64,000 nucleotides of DNA from Pseudomonas bohemica (GCF_002934685.1 NZ_NKHL01000090.1:1-64000); one strand, 5' to 3'; shown: positions 8,834 through 18,796, numbered from the stretch's first letter. Program-made: numbers and translations. Notes: generated from the sequence alone by a model not told the origin.

Positions 8834-10267
8834 TCACAGATTGAACACAGTCACCAGCTTGGTATTCAGATATGCCTCGATTGCCTCGGTGCCACCCTCG
8901 GACCCATAACCGGAATCCTTGACCCCGCCAAACGGAACCTCCACCAGCCCAATCCCCTGATGGTTGATCGACAACATCCCCGCTTCGATCCGCGTAGTCA
9001 AAATGTGCGCGGTCTTCATCGAAGTCGTAAACGCGTATGAGGCCAGCCCGAACGGCACGCGGTTGGACTCCTTGACCGCATCCTCAACCGTATCGAACGG
9101 CACGATCAGCGCCACAGGGCCGAAAGGCTCCTCGTTCATGATGCGCATTTCAGGCGTCAGACCGCTGAGCACCGTCGGCTCGAAGAAATACCCCGGCCCA
9201 TCGACGCTCTTGCCACCGGTATGCAGCTTCGCCCCGCGATCGGCCGCGTCCTTGACGAGCGACGTCAGTGCCGGCGCGCGGCGTTCGTTGGCCAGCGGCC
9301 CCATGGTCACACCCTGCTCCAGGCCATTGCCGACTTTGACTTCATGAGTCAGGCCGACGAACTTCTCGATGAATTTCTCATAGACGCCACGCTGCACCAG
9401 GATACGGGTTGGCGACACGCACACCTGCCCCGCGTTGCGGAACTTGGCGCCAGACAAGGTACGTGCTGCCAGGTCGAGATCAGCGTCATCGAACACCAGC
9501 GCCGGTGCATGACCGCCCAACTCCATGGTCGCGCGCTTCATGTGCTGACCGGCCAGCGCAGCCAACTGCTTGCCGACCGGGGTCGAGCCGGTGAAGGTGA
9601 CTTTCTTGATCACAGGATGGGCAATCAGGTAGCTCGAGATCTGCGCCGGGTCGCCAAACACCAGGCCGATGACACCCGCCGGAACGCCGGCGTCGATGAA
9701 AGCGCGGATCAACTCGGCAGGCGATGCCGGGGTTTCTTCCGGCGCCTTGACGATGATCGAGCAACCCGCTGCAAGGGCGGACGAAAGCTTGCGCACCACC
9801 TGGTTGATCGGGAAGTTCCAGGGCGTGAACGCTGCGACCGGACCGACCGGTTCCTTGATGACTTTCTGCTCGACCGACGTGTTGCGCGATGGCACCAGAC
9901 GGCCGTAGGCGCGACGGCCTTCTTCGGCCAGCCAGTCGATGATGTCGGCGGCGGACAGGGTTTCCATGCGCGCTTCCGCCAGTGGCTTGCCCTGTTCCTG
10001 GGTCATGATGCTGGCGATGTGATCGACGCGATCGCGCAGCAGGTTGGCAGCCTTTTGCATGATTTTGTAGCGGTCGTAGGCCGGGGTACTGCGCCAGGTT
10101 TCGAAACCGCGCTCGGCGGCGGCCAGGGCCTGATCCAGGTCGGCGATATTGGCGTGGGCGACGGTGCCCAGGGTGTCACCGGTCGCCGGGTTGAGCACGG
10201 CAAGGGTGCGGCCGTCTTCACTGGCGCGCCATTGGCCATCGATATACAGCTGAACGTCTGGGTACAT
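8834..10267 (-). CDS. NAD(P)-dependent succinate-semialdehyde dehydrogenase family
   Basis: A 477-residue cytoplasmic aldehyde dehydrogenase of normal family length. It has the Rossmann substrate and cofactor motifs ([10 protein letters not shown] and [10 protein letters not shown]), the general-base Glu in MELGGHAP and the catalytic Cys in [11 protein letters not shown]. The sequence style is that of the succinate-semialdehyde or alpha-ketoglutarate-semialdehyde dehydrogenases rather than betaine or aliphatic aldehyde enzymes. There is no gabT or sugar-acid dehydratase beside it, so the substrate is not fixed by context. The second class would fit the arabinose genes at 34.6-41.6 kb, but that link is speculative. 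Confidence 0.85.
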   Translation of the reverse strand: MYPDVQLYIDGQWRASEDGRTLAVLNPATGDTLGTVAHANIADLDQALAAAERGFETWRSTPAYDRYKIMQKAANLLRDRVDHIASIMTQEQGKPLAEARMETLSAADIIDWLAEEGRRAYGRLVPSRNTSVEQKVIKEPVGPVAAFTPWNFPINQVVRKLSSALAAGCSIIVKAPEETPASPAELIRAFIDAGVPAGVIGLVFGDPAQISSYLIAHPVIKKVTFTGSTPVGKQLAALAGQHMKRATMELGGHAPALVFDDADLDLAARTLSGAKFRNAGQVCVSPTRILVQRGVYEKFIEKFVGLTHEVKVGNGLEQGVTMGPLANERRAPALTSLVKDAADRGAKLHTGGKSVDGPGYFFEPTVLSGLTPEMRIMNEEPFGPVALIVPFDTVEDAVKESNRVPFGLASYAFTTSMKTAHILTTRIEAGMLSINHQGIGLVEVPFGGVKDSGYGSEGGTEAIEAYLNTKLVTVFNL

Positions 10268-10384
10268 AGGGAAGCTCCGAGTGCGCCTACATGAGGCGGG
10301 AGAATGGTAAAAGGCAGGCCGACCAATTTACAGGCGTATACCTGCGACGATCAAGTTGACGCCAAAGAAGTCCGATGAACCCGC

Positions 10385-10681
10385 TTAGCAGAACTGCATC
10401 AACTGCTGCGCATAGGCGCGCAATACGTCGCGCTGCATCCTGAAACTGGCGTACTTGCCTTCACGCAAGGTGGTGATCAGGCCAGCCCGCTCCAGCTCTT
10501 TGGTGTGATGCGACACGGTCGCTGCACTGACGGGATGGGCCTTGAGCAGTTCGGCGCAGGGCAAGGCATCCGGGGAGGCGCTGATCTGGACCAGAATCCG
10601 GTATCGCCTGCGGTCGGCGAGTGTTCGGGAGATCAGTTCGATATGCTGATCGGTCAGCGGAAAAAGATGTGCAGTGCTCAT
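10385..10681 (-). CDS. ArsR/HTH_20-family transcriptional regulator
   Basis: A 98-residue winged-helix protein with a typical ArsR core: LISRTLADRRRYRILVQIS, then PVSAATVSHHTKELERAGLI as the recognition helix, and a wing GKYASFRMQ. The ATG at 10681 is chosen because the longer reading frame adds 34 residues with no family resemblance. No metal-binding CVCD motif is present, so it is unlikely to be an arsenic sensor. It lies downstream of the dehydrogenase promoter and divergent from the NCS2 permease. A direct repeat lies just upstream of its start. Confidence 0.82.
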   Translation of the reverse strand: MSTAHLFPLTDQHIELISRTLADRRRYRILVQISASPDALPCAELLKAHPVSAATVSHHTKELERAGLITTLREGKYASFRMQRDVLRAYAQQLMQFC

Positions 10682-10710
10682 GAAGATCGTTACACCCCGG
10701 TTGAACCTCC

Positions 10711-10734
10711 TTGTCGAGACCTGTTTGTCGAGAC
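10711..10734. promoter_or_regulatory. Direct repeat, possible operator of the ArsR-type gene
   Basis: TTGTCGAGAC occurs at 10711-10720 and again at 10725-10734, 14 bases apart, about 30 bases upstream of the regulator start codon. The spacing places the copies on nearby helical turns. This could be an autoregulatory binding site. Confidence 0.4.
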
Positions 10735-10919
10735 AGCTGCGTGGGCAATCGAACCAGCAGCCACTGATCGACCCGAATACCACGCGTGACCTTGGACGCT
10801 GGCACGCGCCGCAAGGTTCAGAGGCAACAGAATAAGCCGCAATCGCAGACCAGCGAAGTAATTTCTGGCATTCTGCGCGCCCTTTTTCCTATGGCCCGCC
10901 TCTTGCTCATGCCAACTTT

Positions 10920-11010
10920 TTGTACACAATTTTCAAATGAATTGTTTTTCAATATGTCGACATGTTGTAGAGTCGAAAAACCTGACCTGACAGACAACTT
11001 TTGTATACAG
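10920..11010. promoter_or_regulatory. Paired palindromes upstream of the NCS2 permease
   Basis: TTGTACACAA (10920-10929) and TTGTATACAG (11001-11010) are near-identical dyads 81 bases apart in an AT-rich stretch before the permease gene. Such TGTAYACA dyads are typical of GntR-class regulators. The regulator is not identified in this window. Confidence 0.42.
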
Positions 11011-11044
11011 GCCAGCTCAGCGTCAACCGCAAAGCCCACGACCG

Positions 11045-11055
11045 AATAAAAACAA
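11045..11055 (+). promoter_or_regulatory. Crc/Hfq-like A-rich motif before the NCS2 permease
   Basis: AATAAAAACAA contains an AAnAAnAA match and lies 15-25 bases before the ATG at 11070, next to the GGCAGG ribosome binding site. Such motifs bind Hfq/Crc and block translation during catabolite repression. Confidence 0.45.
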
Positions 11056-11069
11056 TTGGCAGGCTAACC

Positions 11070-12554
11070 ATGACCACACCTCAAAGCGCTTCCCCATCGC
11101 GTCCGACCGCGAGAAAAACCGACCTGATTTACGGACTCAATGACAGACCGCACTTCACTGCGGCGATCTTCGCCGCATTGCAGCACGTACTGGCCAGCTT
11201 CGTCGGCATCATCACACCCACTCTCATCGTCGGCAGCGTGCTGGGCCTGGACAGCGAGGTGCCCTACCTGATCAGCATGGCGCTGTTCGTCTCGGGCCTG
11301 GGCACCTTTGTCCAGGCCAAGCGCTTCGGCCCGATCGGCTCAGGGCTCTTGTGTCTGCAAGGCACCAGCTTTTCCTTTCTCAGCGTCATCCTCAGCGCCG
11401 GCTTTCTGGTGAAGAGCCGTGGCGGCGGTACCGAGGAAATCCTCTCCACCATCTTCGGCGTCTGCTTCTGCGCGGCCTTTGTCGAGGTGGTGCTGAGCCA
11501 ATTCATCGGCAAACTGCGCAAGCTGATCACTCCCGTCGTCACCGGCACAATCATCACCTTGATGGGCCTGTCGCTGCTCAAGGTGGCGATGACCGACATG
11601 GCAGGCGGCTTCGGCGCAGCGGACATGGGCTCGGCGGCCAATCTCGGACTGGCAGCGCTGGTGCTGGGCACCATCGTAGTCCTCAATCGTTTCAATATTC
11701 CGTTGCTGCGACTGAGCGCGATCATCATTGGCCTGACGTTGGGCTTTCTGGTGGCCTGGTACATGGGGCGGGTGGATTTCACGCACATGCCACAAGTGCC
11801 GGTGATGAGCATCCCGGTACCGTTCAAATACGGCTTTTCGTTCGACCTGCTGGCGTTCATCCCGATTGCCGTGATCTTTCTGGTTTCGCCTCTGGAAGCT
11901 GCGGGCGATCTGACCGCCAACTCCATGATCTCGCAACAGCCGGTGAGTGGCCCGATATACATCCGCCGAATCAAGTCCGGCTTGCTGGCGGATGGCCTGA
12001 ACTCGGCGTTGGCCGCGACCTTCAACAGCCTGCCGATGGTGACCTTCGCCCAGAACAACGGGGTGATTCAGCTCACCGGCGTGGCCAGCCGTTTCGTCGC
12101 GTTCTTCATTGCCGGGATTCTGGTGCTGCTGGGGCTCTTCCCAATCATCGGCGCGGTGCTGCAGTTGATGCCCAAACCGGTTCTGGGCGGCGCTACGCTG
12201 ATCATGTTCGGCACCGTAGCCGTGGCCGGGATCAAGATCCTCTCCGAGGCCGGACTGCATCGGCGCAACATGCTGATCGTGGCGATTTCCCTGGGGATGG
12301 GCCTGGGCGTCGCAGCGGTGCCGGAAGTGTTGCGCGAGCTGCCCAAGGCGCTGCACAACATCTTCGAATCGCCGATCACCGTCGGCGCGTTCTGCGCGAT
12401 CATCCTCAACATCTTCCTGCCGGAAGAATATGTAGAAGAAGAGATCACTGAGTTCGACCCGGAAGCCTCGACTCTCAAGGTGTTGCAAGACCCGGCGCCA
12501 ACCGCCGAAACAGAACCTCTCCCCGCCCCCGCGGTCGCACAGTTGAATCGCTAG
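11070..12554 (+). CDS. Nucleobase:cation symporter-2 (uracil/xanthine-type permease)
   Basis: A 494-residue inner-membrane transporter of the NCS2 family with about 12-14 helices. The family hallmarks are visible: FAALQHVLASFVG in the first helix, LEAAGDLTANSM in the segment that carries the conserved substrate-binding acid, and NGVIQLTGVASR afterwards. It should import a purine or uracil with protons; xanthine or urate is likelier than uracil by resemblance, but this is not certain. ATG 11070 is chosen over an upstream alternative because of the GGCAGG site before it. A hairpin follows the stop, and two GntR-like dyads lie upstream. Confidence 0.88.
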   Translation: MTTPQSASPSRPTARKTDLIYGLNDRPHFTAAIFAALQHVLASFVGIITPTLIVGSVLGLDSEVPYLISMALFVSGLGTFVQAKRFGPIGSGLLCLQGTSFSFLSVILSAGFLVKSRGGGTEEILSTIFGVCFCAAFVEVVLSQFIGKLRKLITPVVTGTIITLMGLSLLKVAMTDMAGGFGAADMGSAANLGLAALVLGTIVVLNRFNIPLLRLSAIIIGLTLGFLVAWYMGRVDFTHMPQVPVMSIPVPFKYGFSFDLLAFIPIAVIFLVSPLEAAGDLTANSMISQQPVSGPIYIRRIKSGLLADGLNSALAATFNSLPMVTFAQNNGVIQLTGVASRFVAFFIAGILVLLGLFPIIGAVLQLMPKPVLGGATLIMFGTVAVAGIKILSEAGLHRRNMLIVAISLGMGLGVAAVPEVLRELPKALHNIFESPITVGAFCAIILNIFLPEEYVEEEITEFDPEASTLKVLQDPAPTAETEPLPAPAVAQLNR

Positions 12555-12561
12555 GCTTATC

Positions 12562-12583
12562 GAGCGGGAGCTTTCTCCCGCTC
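12562..12583 (+). terminator. Hairpin after the NCS2 permease
   Basis: GAGCGGGAG and CTCCCGCTC form a nine-base stem with a CTTT loop, starting eight bases after the stop codon. No T-run follows, so it may stabilise the transcript end or only partly terminate. Confidence 0.5.
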
Positions 12584-12606
12584 CGCCTCGCAACTGGAGC
12601 ACCACG

Positions 12607-13086
12607 ATGCCGCTACGCCCGATCCGATCCCTGCTCACTTGCCTGCTGGTTCTGGCGTTGAGTGCCTGCGCGCTGTTCCCCAACCGCGACCCACTGAACA
12701 TCAACGTGGTGGGCATCGAGCCGTTGCCGGGTCAGGACCTGGAAATCCGCTTCGCTGTGAAGCTGCGCCTGCAGAACCCCAACGATGTGGACATCCCCTA
12801 CGATGGGGTGGCGCTGAATCTGGACGTCAACGGCAAGCTACTGGCCTCGGGGGTCAGCGACCAGAAAGACACGATCACCCGTTTTTCGGAAGGCGTACTG
12901 ACGGTGCCTGTAACCGTTTCAGCGTTCGCAGCGCTGCGTCAGGCGGTGGGTCTGACCGAAACGCAGAGCCTGGACAATCTCCCCTATGAATTGCGCGGCA
13001 AGCTGGCGGGCGGGCTGTTTGGCACCATGCGCTTTTACGACAGCGGCACCTTGAGCTTGCCGCAGCCAGCGAATGGCAGTTGGTAG
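12607..13086 (+). CDS. LEA type 2 / WHy-domain lipoprotein
   Basis: A 159-residue protein with a lipoprotein signal (LALSAC, Cys around residue 21) followed by a single beta-sandwich domain of the LEA14/WHy type: NINVVGIEPLPGQDLEIRFAVKLRLQNPNDVDIPYDGVAL is the typical strand-rich start with the NPN turn. Such bacterial LEA2 lipoproteins are envelope-attached and linked to desiccation or stress tolerance in other organisms; the precise role is unknown. It follows the permease by 52 bases, so it may be on the same transcript or have its own promoter. Confidence 0.85.
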   Translation: MPLRPIRSLLTCLLVLALSACALFPNRDPLNINVVGIEPLPGQDLEIRFAVKLRLQNPNDVDIPYDGVALNLDVNGKLLASGVSDQKDTITRFSEGVLTVPVTVSAFAALRQAVGLTETQSLDNLPYELRGKLAGGLFGTMRFYDSGTLSLPQPANGSW

Positions 13087-13345
13087 TCGACAACTGTCCG
13101 TCGGCTGTAAGCCCGCTTCCTTATTAGCTGGGCGCCAAGCAATGCTGACCTTCGCCACGCCCTTGGCCTGATACATCGTCTCTGAATCAGGCATTCGCGC
13201 GATGTTCGAAAGCCGTTGAGCAACAGGGGCGCGGCTTCGGAACGGTCTTTTGTGGTGGGTGTCAGAATTGCCTGAGCCACTGCTTGTCAGGCTGCCAGGG
13301 CTCTTCCACACTTACCATTCACTGCCTTATCGGACATCGGTCCTC

Positions 13346-15979
13346 ATGACCCAGCAAGCCAGCGCGGACAATCTGCTATTCCTTCACGGTGGTGCGCTTG
13401 GCGAGCTGATACGTCGCCACGACTGGACTGCCAGCGCCCTGGGCGCCCCGCAAAACTGGCCGCAGAGCCTCAAGACCATCACCGCTATGTTGCTGGCCTC
13501 CCCCGTCCCCATCGTGCTGTTGTGGGGTGAGAAAGGCATCATGATCTACAACGATGCCTACTCCGGCTTCGCAGGCGATCGCCATCCCCGGTTGTTGGGC
13601 TCGGAAGTGCGCAAGGGTTGGTCGGAGATTGCCGATTTCAACGACAACGTCATGCGCAAGGGCTTGGCTGGCAAGACCCTGGCTTACAAGGACCAGGAGC
13701 TGACACTGCATCGCCACGGACGCCCGGAGCAGGTATGGATGGACCTGGATTACTCGCCCGTCCCGGATGAAAGCGGCATCCCGGCCGGGGTGATCGCCAT
13801 TGTCGTGGAAACCACCGAGCGGGTGCTGGCCGGGCGCAACCTGCTGCACAGCGAGCAGCGCTTTCGGGCATTGGTCAACGCTACCGCCGATGTGACCTAC
13901 CGTCTTTCCCCCGACTGGAGCTTCCTGCGCCAGCCCGATGGCCCGGGCGCGCTGCAGGGAGACAGTCGCACCCGACACAGCTGGCTGCAGACCTACATCC
14001 AGCCAGCCAACCAGCCTCAGGTCAGGCAGGCTATCGAGCAGGCAATCCGCGACAAGGCAAGTTTCAGTCTGGAGCACCCGATCATCCGGTCCGATCGCAG
14101 CGCTGGCTGGGCCTTGTCACGGGCCGTGCCGTTGTTCGACGAACGCGGCGAGATCGTCGAATGGTTTGGCACGTCGACGGACATCACGGCCCGCCGGGAA
14201 GCCGAAGAGACCCTGCGCGCCAACGAGCGGCGACTGCATTTCCTCGATGCACTGGGCAAACAAACCGCCCGCAGCGCCGACGCCGATGTGGTCATGGCGA
14301 TCACCACGCAAACGCTGGGCGAACACCTGGGAGTCGCGGTCTGCGCCTATGCCGACATGGACTCGGACCAGGACGGTTTTACCATTCGCGGAGACTGGTT
14401 CGGCGCCGGCCTGTCGAGCAGCGTAGGCCGTTACAGCCTGGCCAGCTTCGGCAAACAGGCGCTAACGACTCTTCATGCGGGCTTGCCGCTGATTCTCGAG
14501 GACAATGCCCGGCAACTGGCGCCCGAGGAGGCCCAGGCCTTTCTGGATATGGGCCTTGCCGCGACAATCTGCATGCCACTGCTCAAGGAGGGCCGCCTGA
14601 CCGCGCTGATGGCCATTCATGACCGCGTGCCCCGGCGCTGGACCCCACACGAACTGTCACTGCTGGCGGAAGTCACCGAACGATCCTGGGCGCACATCGA
14701 GCGGGCGCGTGCCGAGGCCAGGCAACGAGAAAGTGAGGAGCGCTTTCGCGTCGACCTGGAGGCACAGGTGGTCGAGCGCACCGAAGCCTTGCGCCAGAGC
14801 GAAGCCAACATCCGGCGTACCGAGCAGGCGCTGCAACAGGCGCAGAAAATGGAAGCGCTGGGCAATCTCACCGGCGGCATCGCCCATGATTTCAACAATC
14901 TGCTGATGGCCGTACTGGGCAGCCTCGACCTGCTGCGTCGGCGCATGCCCGCCGATCCGCAACTCGTACGACTGGTCGATAACGCCAGGACAGCAGCGGA
15001 ACGCGGCGCTACGCTGATTGCCCGGATGCTCGCCTTCGCGCGCCGCCAGGAACTGCGAGCGCAGACCATCGAACTCGGGCAACTGGTCGCCGGCATGAGC
15101 GAACTGCTGCAGCGCTCCCTCGGCCCTACCGTAGAACTGCAGATTACCCCCACGCCGGTCCCCGCCTGGGTGAGGACCGATCCCAATCAGCTCGAAGCTG
15201 CGTTGCTCAACCTTGCCGTCAACGCTCGCGATGCAATGGGCGGCCAAGGGCAGATCGTGATCGAGACGATTTTGCGCAGTATCAAGGTGTCGGACACTCG
15301 GCCTGGCTTCGGAGACTACTGGTGCCTGTGCGTGACGGACACAGGTGAAGGCATGGACGAAGAAACCCTCAAGCGTGCGACCGAACCCTTCTTCACTACC
15401 AAAGGGGTTGGCCAGGGCACGGGGCTTGGGCTGTCCATGGTGCATGGTCTGGTCGAGCAATGCGGCGGTACGCTGCAACTACACAGCAAGCTGGGCGTTG
15501 GCACGACCGCCGAGATGTGGCTGCCATTGACCACGGCGCCTGAGGCCTCGCTGGAAAACGGCAGCGAAAACGCGACACAGCGCGAGAGTCAGCAGGCCGC
15601 TTTGAACATCCTCACGGTAGACGACGATGACTTGGTGCTGACCAGCACTGCCGAAATGCTCAGGGACGTGGGCCATCGCGTGCGCTCTGCCAGCTCCGCA
15701 CGCGAGGCGCTGGATTGGCTGGAGCAGCAGCGATTCGACTTGATGATCACCGACCACGCCATGCCCCACATGACAGGGGCGCAACTGATATTCAGCGTTC
15801 GGGAGCGATTTCCCGACATGCCGGTGATCCTGGTATCGGGATACGCCGAGGGGGTCCCGGGACAGACCGTCGACGTTCCGAGTCTGGCCAAACCCTTCTC
15901 CCAGGCGCAGCTGGTGGAGATGGTCAACGAGGTGGCGACGGTATCCCACGCGTCTGTATTGTCAGTGACGGGCCGGTAG
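13346..15979 (+). CDS. Hybrid sensor histidine kinase/response regulator
   Basis: An 877-residue, apparently cytoplasmic kinase with no obvious transmembrane helix. Domain order: PAS-like (about 45-165), PAS (about 172-295), GAF (about 305-465), a short coiled coil, HisKA with phospho-acceptor His514 in GGIAHDFNNLL, HATPase_c with an N-box (NLAVNARDAM) and G-boxes (DTGEGMDEE, GQGTGLGLS), and a C-terminal receiver with the acceptor Asp803 in ITDHAMP. The kinase core is of the HWE-free, NtrB-like family. ATG 13346 is preferred; the frame is open 32 codons further upstream. It stands alone, so its partner regulator and signal are unknown. Confidence 0.9.
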   Translation: MTQQASADNLLFLHGGALGELIRRHDWTASALGAPQNWPQSLKTITAMLLASPVPIVLLWGEKGIMIYNDAYSGFAGDRHPRLLGSEVRKGWSEIADFNDNVMRKGLAGKTLAYKDQELTLHRHGRPEQVWMDLDYSPVPDESGIPAGVIAIVVETTERVLAGRNLLHSEQRFRALVNATADVTYRLSPDWSFLRQPDGPGALQGDSRTRHSWLQTYIQPANQPQVRQAIEQAIRDKASFSLEHPIIRSDRSAGWALSRAVPLFDERGEIVEWFGTSTDITARREAEETLRANERRLHFLDALGKQTARSADADVVMAITTQTLGEHLGVAVCAYADMDSDQDGFTIRGDWFGAGLSSSVGRYSLASFGKQALTTLHAGLPLILEDNARQLAPEEAQAFLDMGLAATICMPLLKEGRLTALMAIHDRVPRRWTPHELSLLAEVTERSWAHIERARAEARQRESEERFRVDLEAQVVERTEALRQSEANIRRTEQALQQAQKMEALGNLTGGIAHDFNNLLMAVLGSLDLLRRRMPADPQLVRLVDNARTAAERGATLIARMLAFARRQELRAQTIELGQLVAGMSELLQRSLGPTVELQITPTPVPAWVRTDPNQLEAALLNLAVNARDAMGGQGQIVIETILRSIKVSDTRPGFGDYWCLCVTDTGEGMDEETLKRATEPFFTTKGVGQGTGLGLSMVHGLVEQCGGTLQLHSKLGVGTTAEMWLPLTTAPEASLENGSENATQRESQQAALNILTVDDDDLVLTSTAEMLRDVGHRVRSASSAREALDWLEQQRFDLMITDHAMPHMTGAQLIFSVRERFPDMPVILVSGYAEGVPGQTVDVPSLAKPFSQAQLVEMVNEVATVSHASVLSVTGR

Positions 15980-16038
15980 CGCCCTAGCCGCTCCGGGAGC
16001 CTATGTCAGGCTCACTGGCGCGATCAATGCGGGGGGCA

Positions 16039-16950
16039 TCAGCGGACGTGGTCGGGTAAGGTTGCGAAGGCTTTACCCGGTGTCGGTGCCTGCAGCCAAT
16101 CGACAAAGCTGGCAACCTCGGGACGATCGAAACTGCCCTGTTCGTAGAGCGCGTAATACGCGTAATCCGACTTGGCCATCACGTCGAACAAAGGCACCAG
16201 GGCCTCAGCATCGAGTAACGGACGCACCAGGGACGCACGGGCCAGCGCAACCCCCAGTCCTTGCGCCGCTGCGTGGTAAAGGAGTGACAGATCCTCAAAG
16301 CGATGCCCTTCCGTTGGCTCTTGAAAGTCCAAACCCGCCGCTGAAAACCAGGGTCGCCAGGGCTCTAACCGGCTACGCAGGAACTGAGCATGTTTGAGGT
16401 CGGCAGGCGCCGTTATGCAGCGTTCTTTGATGTAAGAAGGGCTGGCCACCGGGAAGATGACCTCGTCAAGCAGTATGCGGCTTTCTCTTCCGACATGATG
16501 ACCCGTGCCAAATCGAATATCGAGATCGAACTCCCCGGCCTTGTAGTCGAGCTGCGAATTACTGATCTCGAGGGCGATCTCGATATTGGGGTGGCTATCC
16601 AGAAAACTCTTCAATCGGGGAAGAATCACCATCCGCGCGAACGTAGGCGGAGCCGTCATGGTGATACGCGTTTTGTTGGGACGCTCCCCTGTCTGCGCGG
16701 CGACATCGGTCAAGGCTGCGAGCGCCTTTCGCACCACAATGAGATAAGCAGCACCGGTAGGTGTGAGGCTGAGTGAAGGTCGCCCGCGCTCGAATGCAGG
16801 GGCGCCCAATAAATCCTCGAGCATTTGAATCCGATGGCTCACGGCACTACGCGTGACATTCAATTCCTCGGCGGCCTTGGAAAAGGAAAAGAGCCGGGCC
16901 ACGGCCTCGAATGCATAAAGTGCGTGCAACGGTGGAGGTCTTCTGATCAT
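16039..16950 (-). CDS. LysR-family regulator (GcvA-like)
   Basis: A 303-residue regulator with an N-terminal winged HTH (LHALYAFEAVARLFSFSKAAEELNVTRSAVSHRIQMLEDLLG spans residues 8-48 or so) and a C-terminal effector-binding domain. The PPLHALYAFEAVAR start and the RRPPP N-terminus are typical of the GcvA-like LysR subgroup. It is divergent from the UxaA-family dehydratase with a 250-base gap between, and most likely controls the dehydratase-permease pair. The inducer is unknown. Confidence 0.9.
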   Translation of the reverse strand: MIRRPPPLHALYAFEAVARLFSFSKAAEELNVTRSAVSHRIQMLEDLLGAPAFERGRPSLSLTPTGAAYLIVVRKALAALTDVAAQTGERPNKTRITMTAPPTFARMVILPRLKSFLDSHPNIEIALEISNSQLDYKAGEFDLDIRFGTGHHVGRESRILLDEVIFPVASPSYIKERCITAPADLKHAQFLRSRLEPWRPWFSAAGLDFQEPTEGHRFEDLSLLYHAAAQGLGVALARASLVRPLLDAEALVPLFDVMAKSDYAYYALYEQGSFDRPEVASFVDWLQAPTPGKAFATLPDHVR

Positions 16951-16960
16951 TCGGCAGTTT

Positions 16961-17030
16961 ATTGAAAACTTTCCTCGTACGTACAGAACTATCGGCGGCT
17001 GACAGCCCGTGCAGGGCGGTGAAGTTTTCT
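16961..17030. promoter_or_regulatory. Inverted repeat in the LysR/UxaA divergent region
   Basis: TGAAAACTT near 16963 and GAAGTTTTC at 17021-17029 are inverted copies about 50 bases apart in the gap between the LysR and dehydratase genes. Paired half-sites of this sort can form a LysR recognition and activation site pair. Confidence 0.35.
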
Positions 17031-17174
17031 AACCGGGTCGGACAATGAACCTCACCCCGCGCTTTTCAGGATTGCCATACATTGGGAAACACACACGCCA
17101 GCCACCTCAGCCCATGCGTCGTGAATATCCAGGCCTGCGATCAGTACCGGAACTGAAACCGGCAACAGAACATT

Positions 17175-17190
17175 AAAAAGATAATAAGAG
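17175..17190 (+). promoter_or_regulatory. A-rich segment at the UxaA-family ribosome binding site
   Basis: AAAAAGATAATAAGAG ends 10 bases before the ATG at 17201. It resembles the A-rich Crc/Hfq motifs at other catabolic genes here, but the strict AAnAAnAA pattern is imperfect. Confidence 0.3.
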
Positions 17191-17200
17191 GCGTTAACCG

Positions 17201-18724
17201 ATGTCTGATTTGAGCAAGATTCTGAAACTTCATCCTCTCGATAATATTGCTATTGCGCGTGCCGCGATTGACGCCCGTACTGCTCTTGATTCGACAGGCA
17301 TCCAGGCCGTTCAGGACATTCCGGCCGCGCACAAAGTTGCTCTCACCGCGATTGCCACCGGTGAAGCGGTGCGCCGCTATGGCCAGATCATTGGCTTTGC
17401 CACAGCCCCCATTGCGCCGGGCGAGCACGTTCATGTGCAGAATCTTGCGATGGCGGATTTCGAACGCGACTATGCCTTCGGAGAGGGTGTAATCCGCACG
17501 GGCGACGCGCCCGAAGCCAGAACGTTCATGGGTATCAAGCGCGCGGATGGACGTGTTGCGACACGCAATTACATTGCCGTCATCAGCACGGTGAACTGCT
17601 CAGCGACCGTGTCCAAAAAGGTCGCTCAGTATTTCAATAATTCGTCCGTGCTCAATGACTACCCCAATGTCGACGGTATTGTTCCGCTCACTCACAGCTT
17701 CGGCTGCTGCATTGACCATAACGGTGAAGGTCTCAAGCAACTGCGACGAACCATCGCAGGCTTCATGACGCATGCAAACTTCGCCGGTGTCGTGCTGATT
17801 GGCCTCGGGTGCGAGTCCAACCAACTGAAACCCCTGTTTGCTTCAGAAGGTGTCGAACCTGACGCGCGGCTGGTGCCGCTGATCATGCAAGAGCTGGGCG
17901 GCACCCAAAACACCATCGATGCCGCAATCGAAGCGGTGAAGACCATGCTTCCGGCTGCCAATGCGGTCAAACGCGAGCCGCAGTCACTGTCTCACCTGAC
18001 AGTCGCCCTGCAGTGCGGCGGCTCGGACGGCTATTCCGGCATCACTGCCAACCCGGCGCTGGGCGTAGCGGTCGATAAACTCGTGGCCCAGGGCGGCACC
18101 GCCATCTTGTCGGAGACGCCCGAAATCTATGGCGCCGAGCACCTCCTCACGCGCAGGGCCATCAGCCGTGAGGTTGGCGAGAAGATCGTCGAGCGTATTC
18201 ACTGGTGGGAAGCGTATGCCGAGCGTGAGCGTGGCAGTATCGATAACAATCCCACGCCCGGAAACAAGGCCGGCGGCTTGACCACGATCCTCGAGAAATC
18301 TCTCGGCGCGGTCGCTAAAAGCGGTTCTACCCCGCTGACCGGTGTCTACCACTATGCCGAGCCGGTGACGGCGCACGGCCTGGTGTTCATGGACGCTCCG
18401 GGTTACGACCCGATGGGGGCTACCGGCCAGATCGCTTCTGGCGCCAATCTGGTGGCCTTCACCACAGGCCGCGGATCCTGCTTTGGTGCCAAGCCCGCGC
18501 CGTCCATCAAGATCGCAACCAATACGCAAATGTTCGAGCGGATGCGCGACGACATGGACATCAACTGCGGGCTGATCATGGATGGCAATGCCACCGTGGA
18601 GCAAAAGGGCCAGGAGATCTTCGAAGCCTTTATCCGCATTGCATCCGGCGAGCAGAGCAAGAGCGAAGCCTTGGGTGTGGGCGACGAGGAATTCGTGCCC
18701 TGGATGATCGGCGCCCAAATGTAG
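17201..18724 (+). CDS. UxaA-family sugar-acid dehydratase (altronate/galactarate dehydratase type)
   Basis: A 507-residue cytoplasmic protein of full UxaA length. It has an N-terminal SAF domain (about residues 10-90) and the C-terminal dehydratase domain with conserved Cys and His motifs (STVNCSATV, HSFGCCIDHNGEG, GLGCESNQ, CGGSDGYSGITANPALG, SETPEIYGAEHLL). These enzymes remove water from altronate, galactarate or related acids using iron. A lactate-type permease gene follows after 92 bases and a LysR regulator is divergent, suggesting a small module that takes up and dehydrates a hydroxy acid. The exact substrate is not shown by the sequence. Confidence 0.85.
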   Translation: MSDLSKILKLHPLDNIAIARAAIDARTALDSTGIQAVQDIPAAHKVALTAIATGEAVRRYGQIIGFATAPIAPGEHVHVQNLAMADFERDYAFGEGVIRTGDAPEARTFMGIKRADGRVATRNYIAVISTVNCSATVSKKVAQYFNNSSVLNDYPNVDGIVPLTHSFGCCIDHNGEGLKQLRRTIAGFMTHANFAGVVLIGLGCESNQLKPLFASEGVEPDARLVPLIMQELGGTQNTIDAAIEAVKTMLPAANAVKREPQSLSHLTVALQCGGSDGYSGITANPALGVAVDKLVAQGGTAILSETPEIYGAEHLLTRRAISREVGEKIVERIHWWEAYAERERGSIDNNPTPGNKAGGLTTILEKSLGAVAKSGSTPLTGVYHYAEPVTAHGLVFMDAPGYDPMGATGQIASGANLVAFTTGRGSCFGAKPAPSIKIATNTQMFERMRDDMDINCGLIMDGNATVEQKGQEIFEAFIRIASGEQSKSEALGVGDEEFVPWMIGAQM

Positions 18725-18796
18725 TTCCAGGGATATCCGCGCGCACGCAACGTTCGCGCGGACTCCAACGCATCGCGTCAACTGAACATCAAAAAA

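Noticed and set aside
11340..12716. A 458-codon open frame antisense to the NCS2 permease
   Set aside because: Shadow frame; it also runs across the hairpin and into the next gene.
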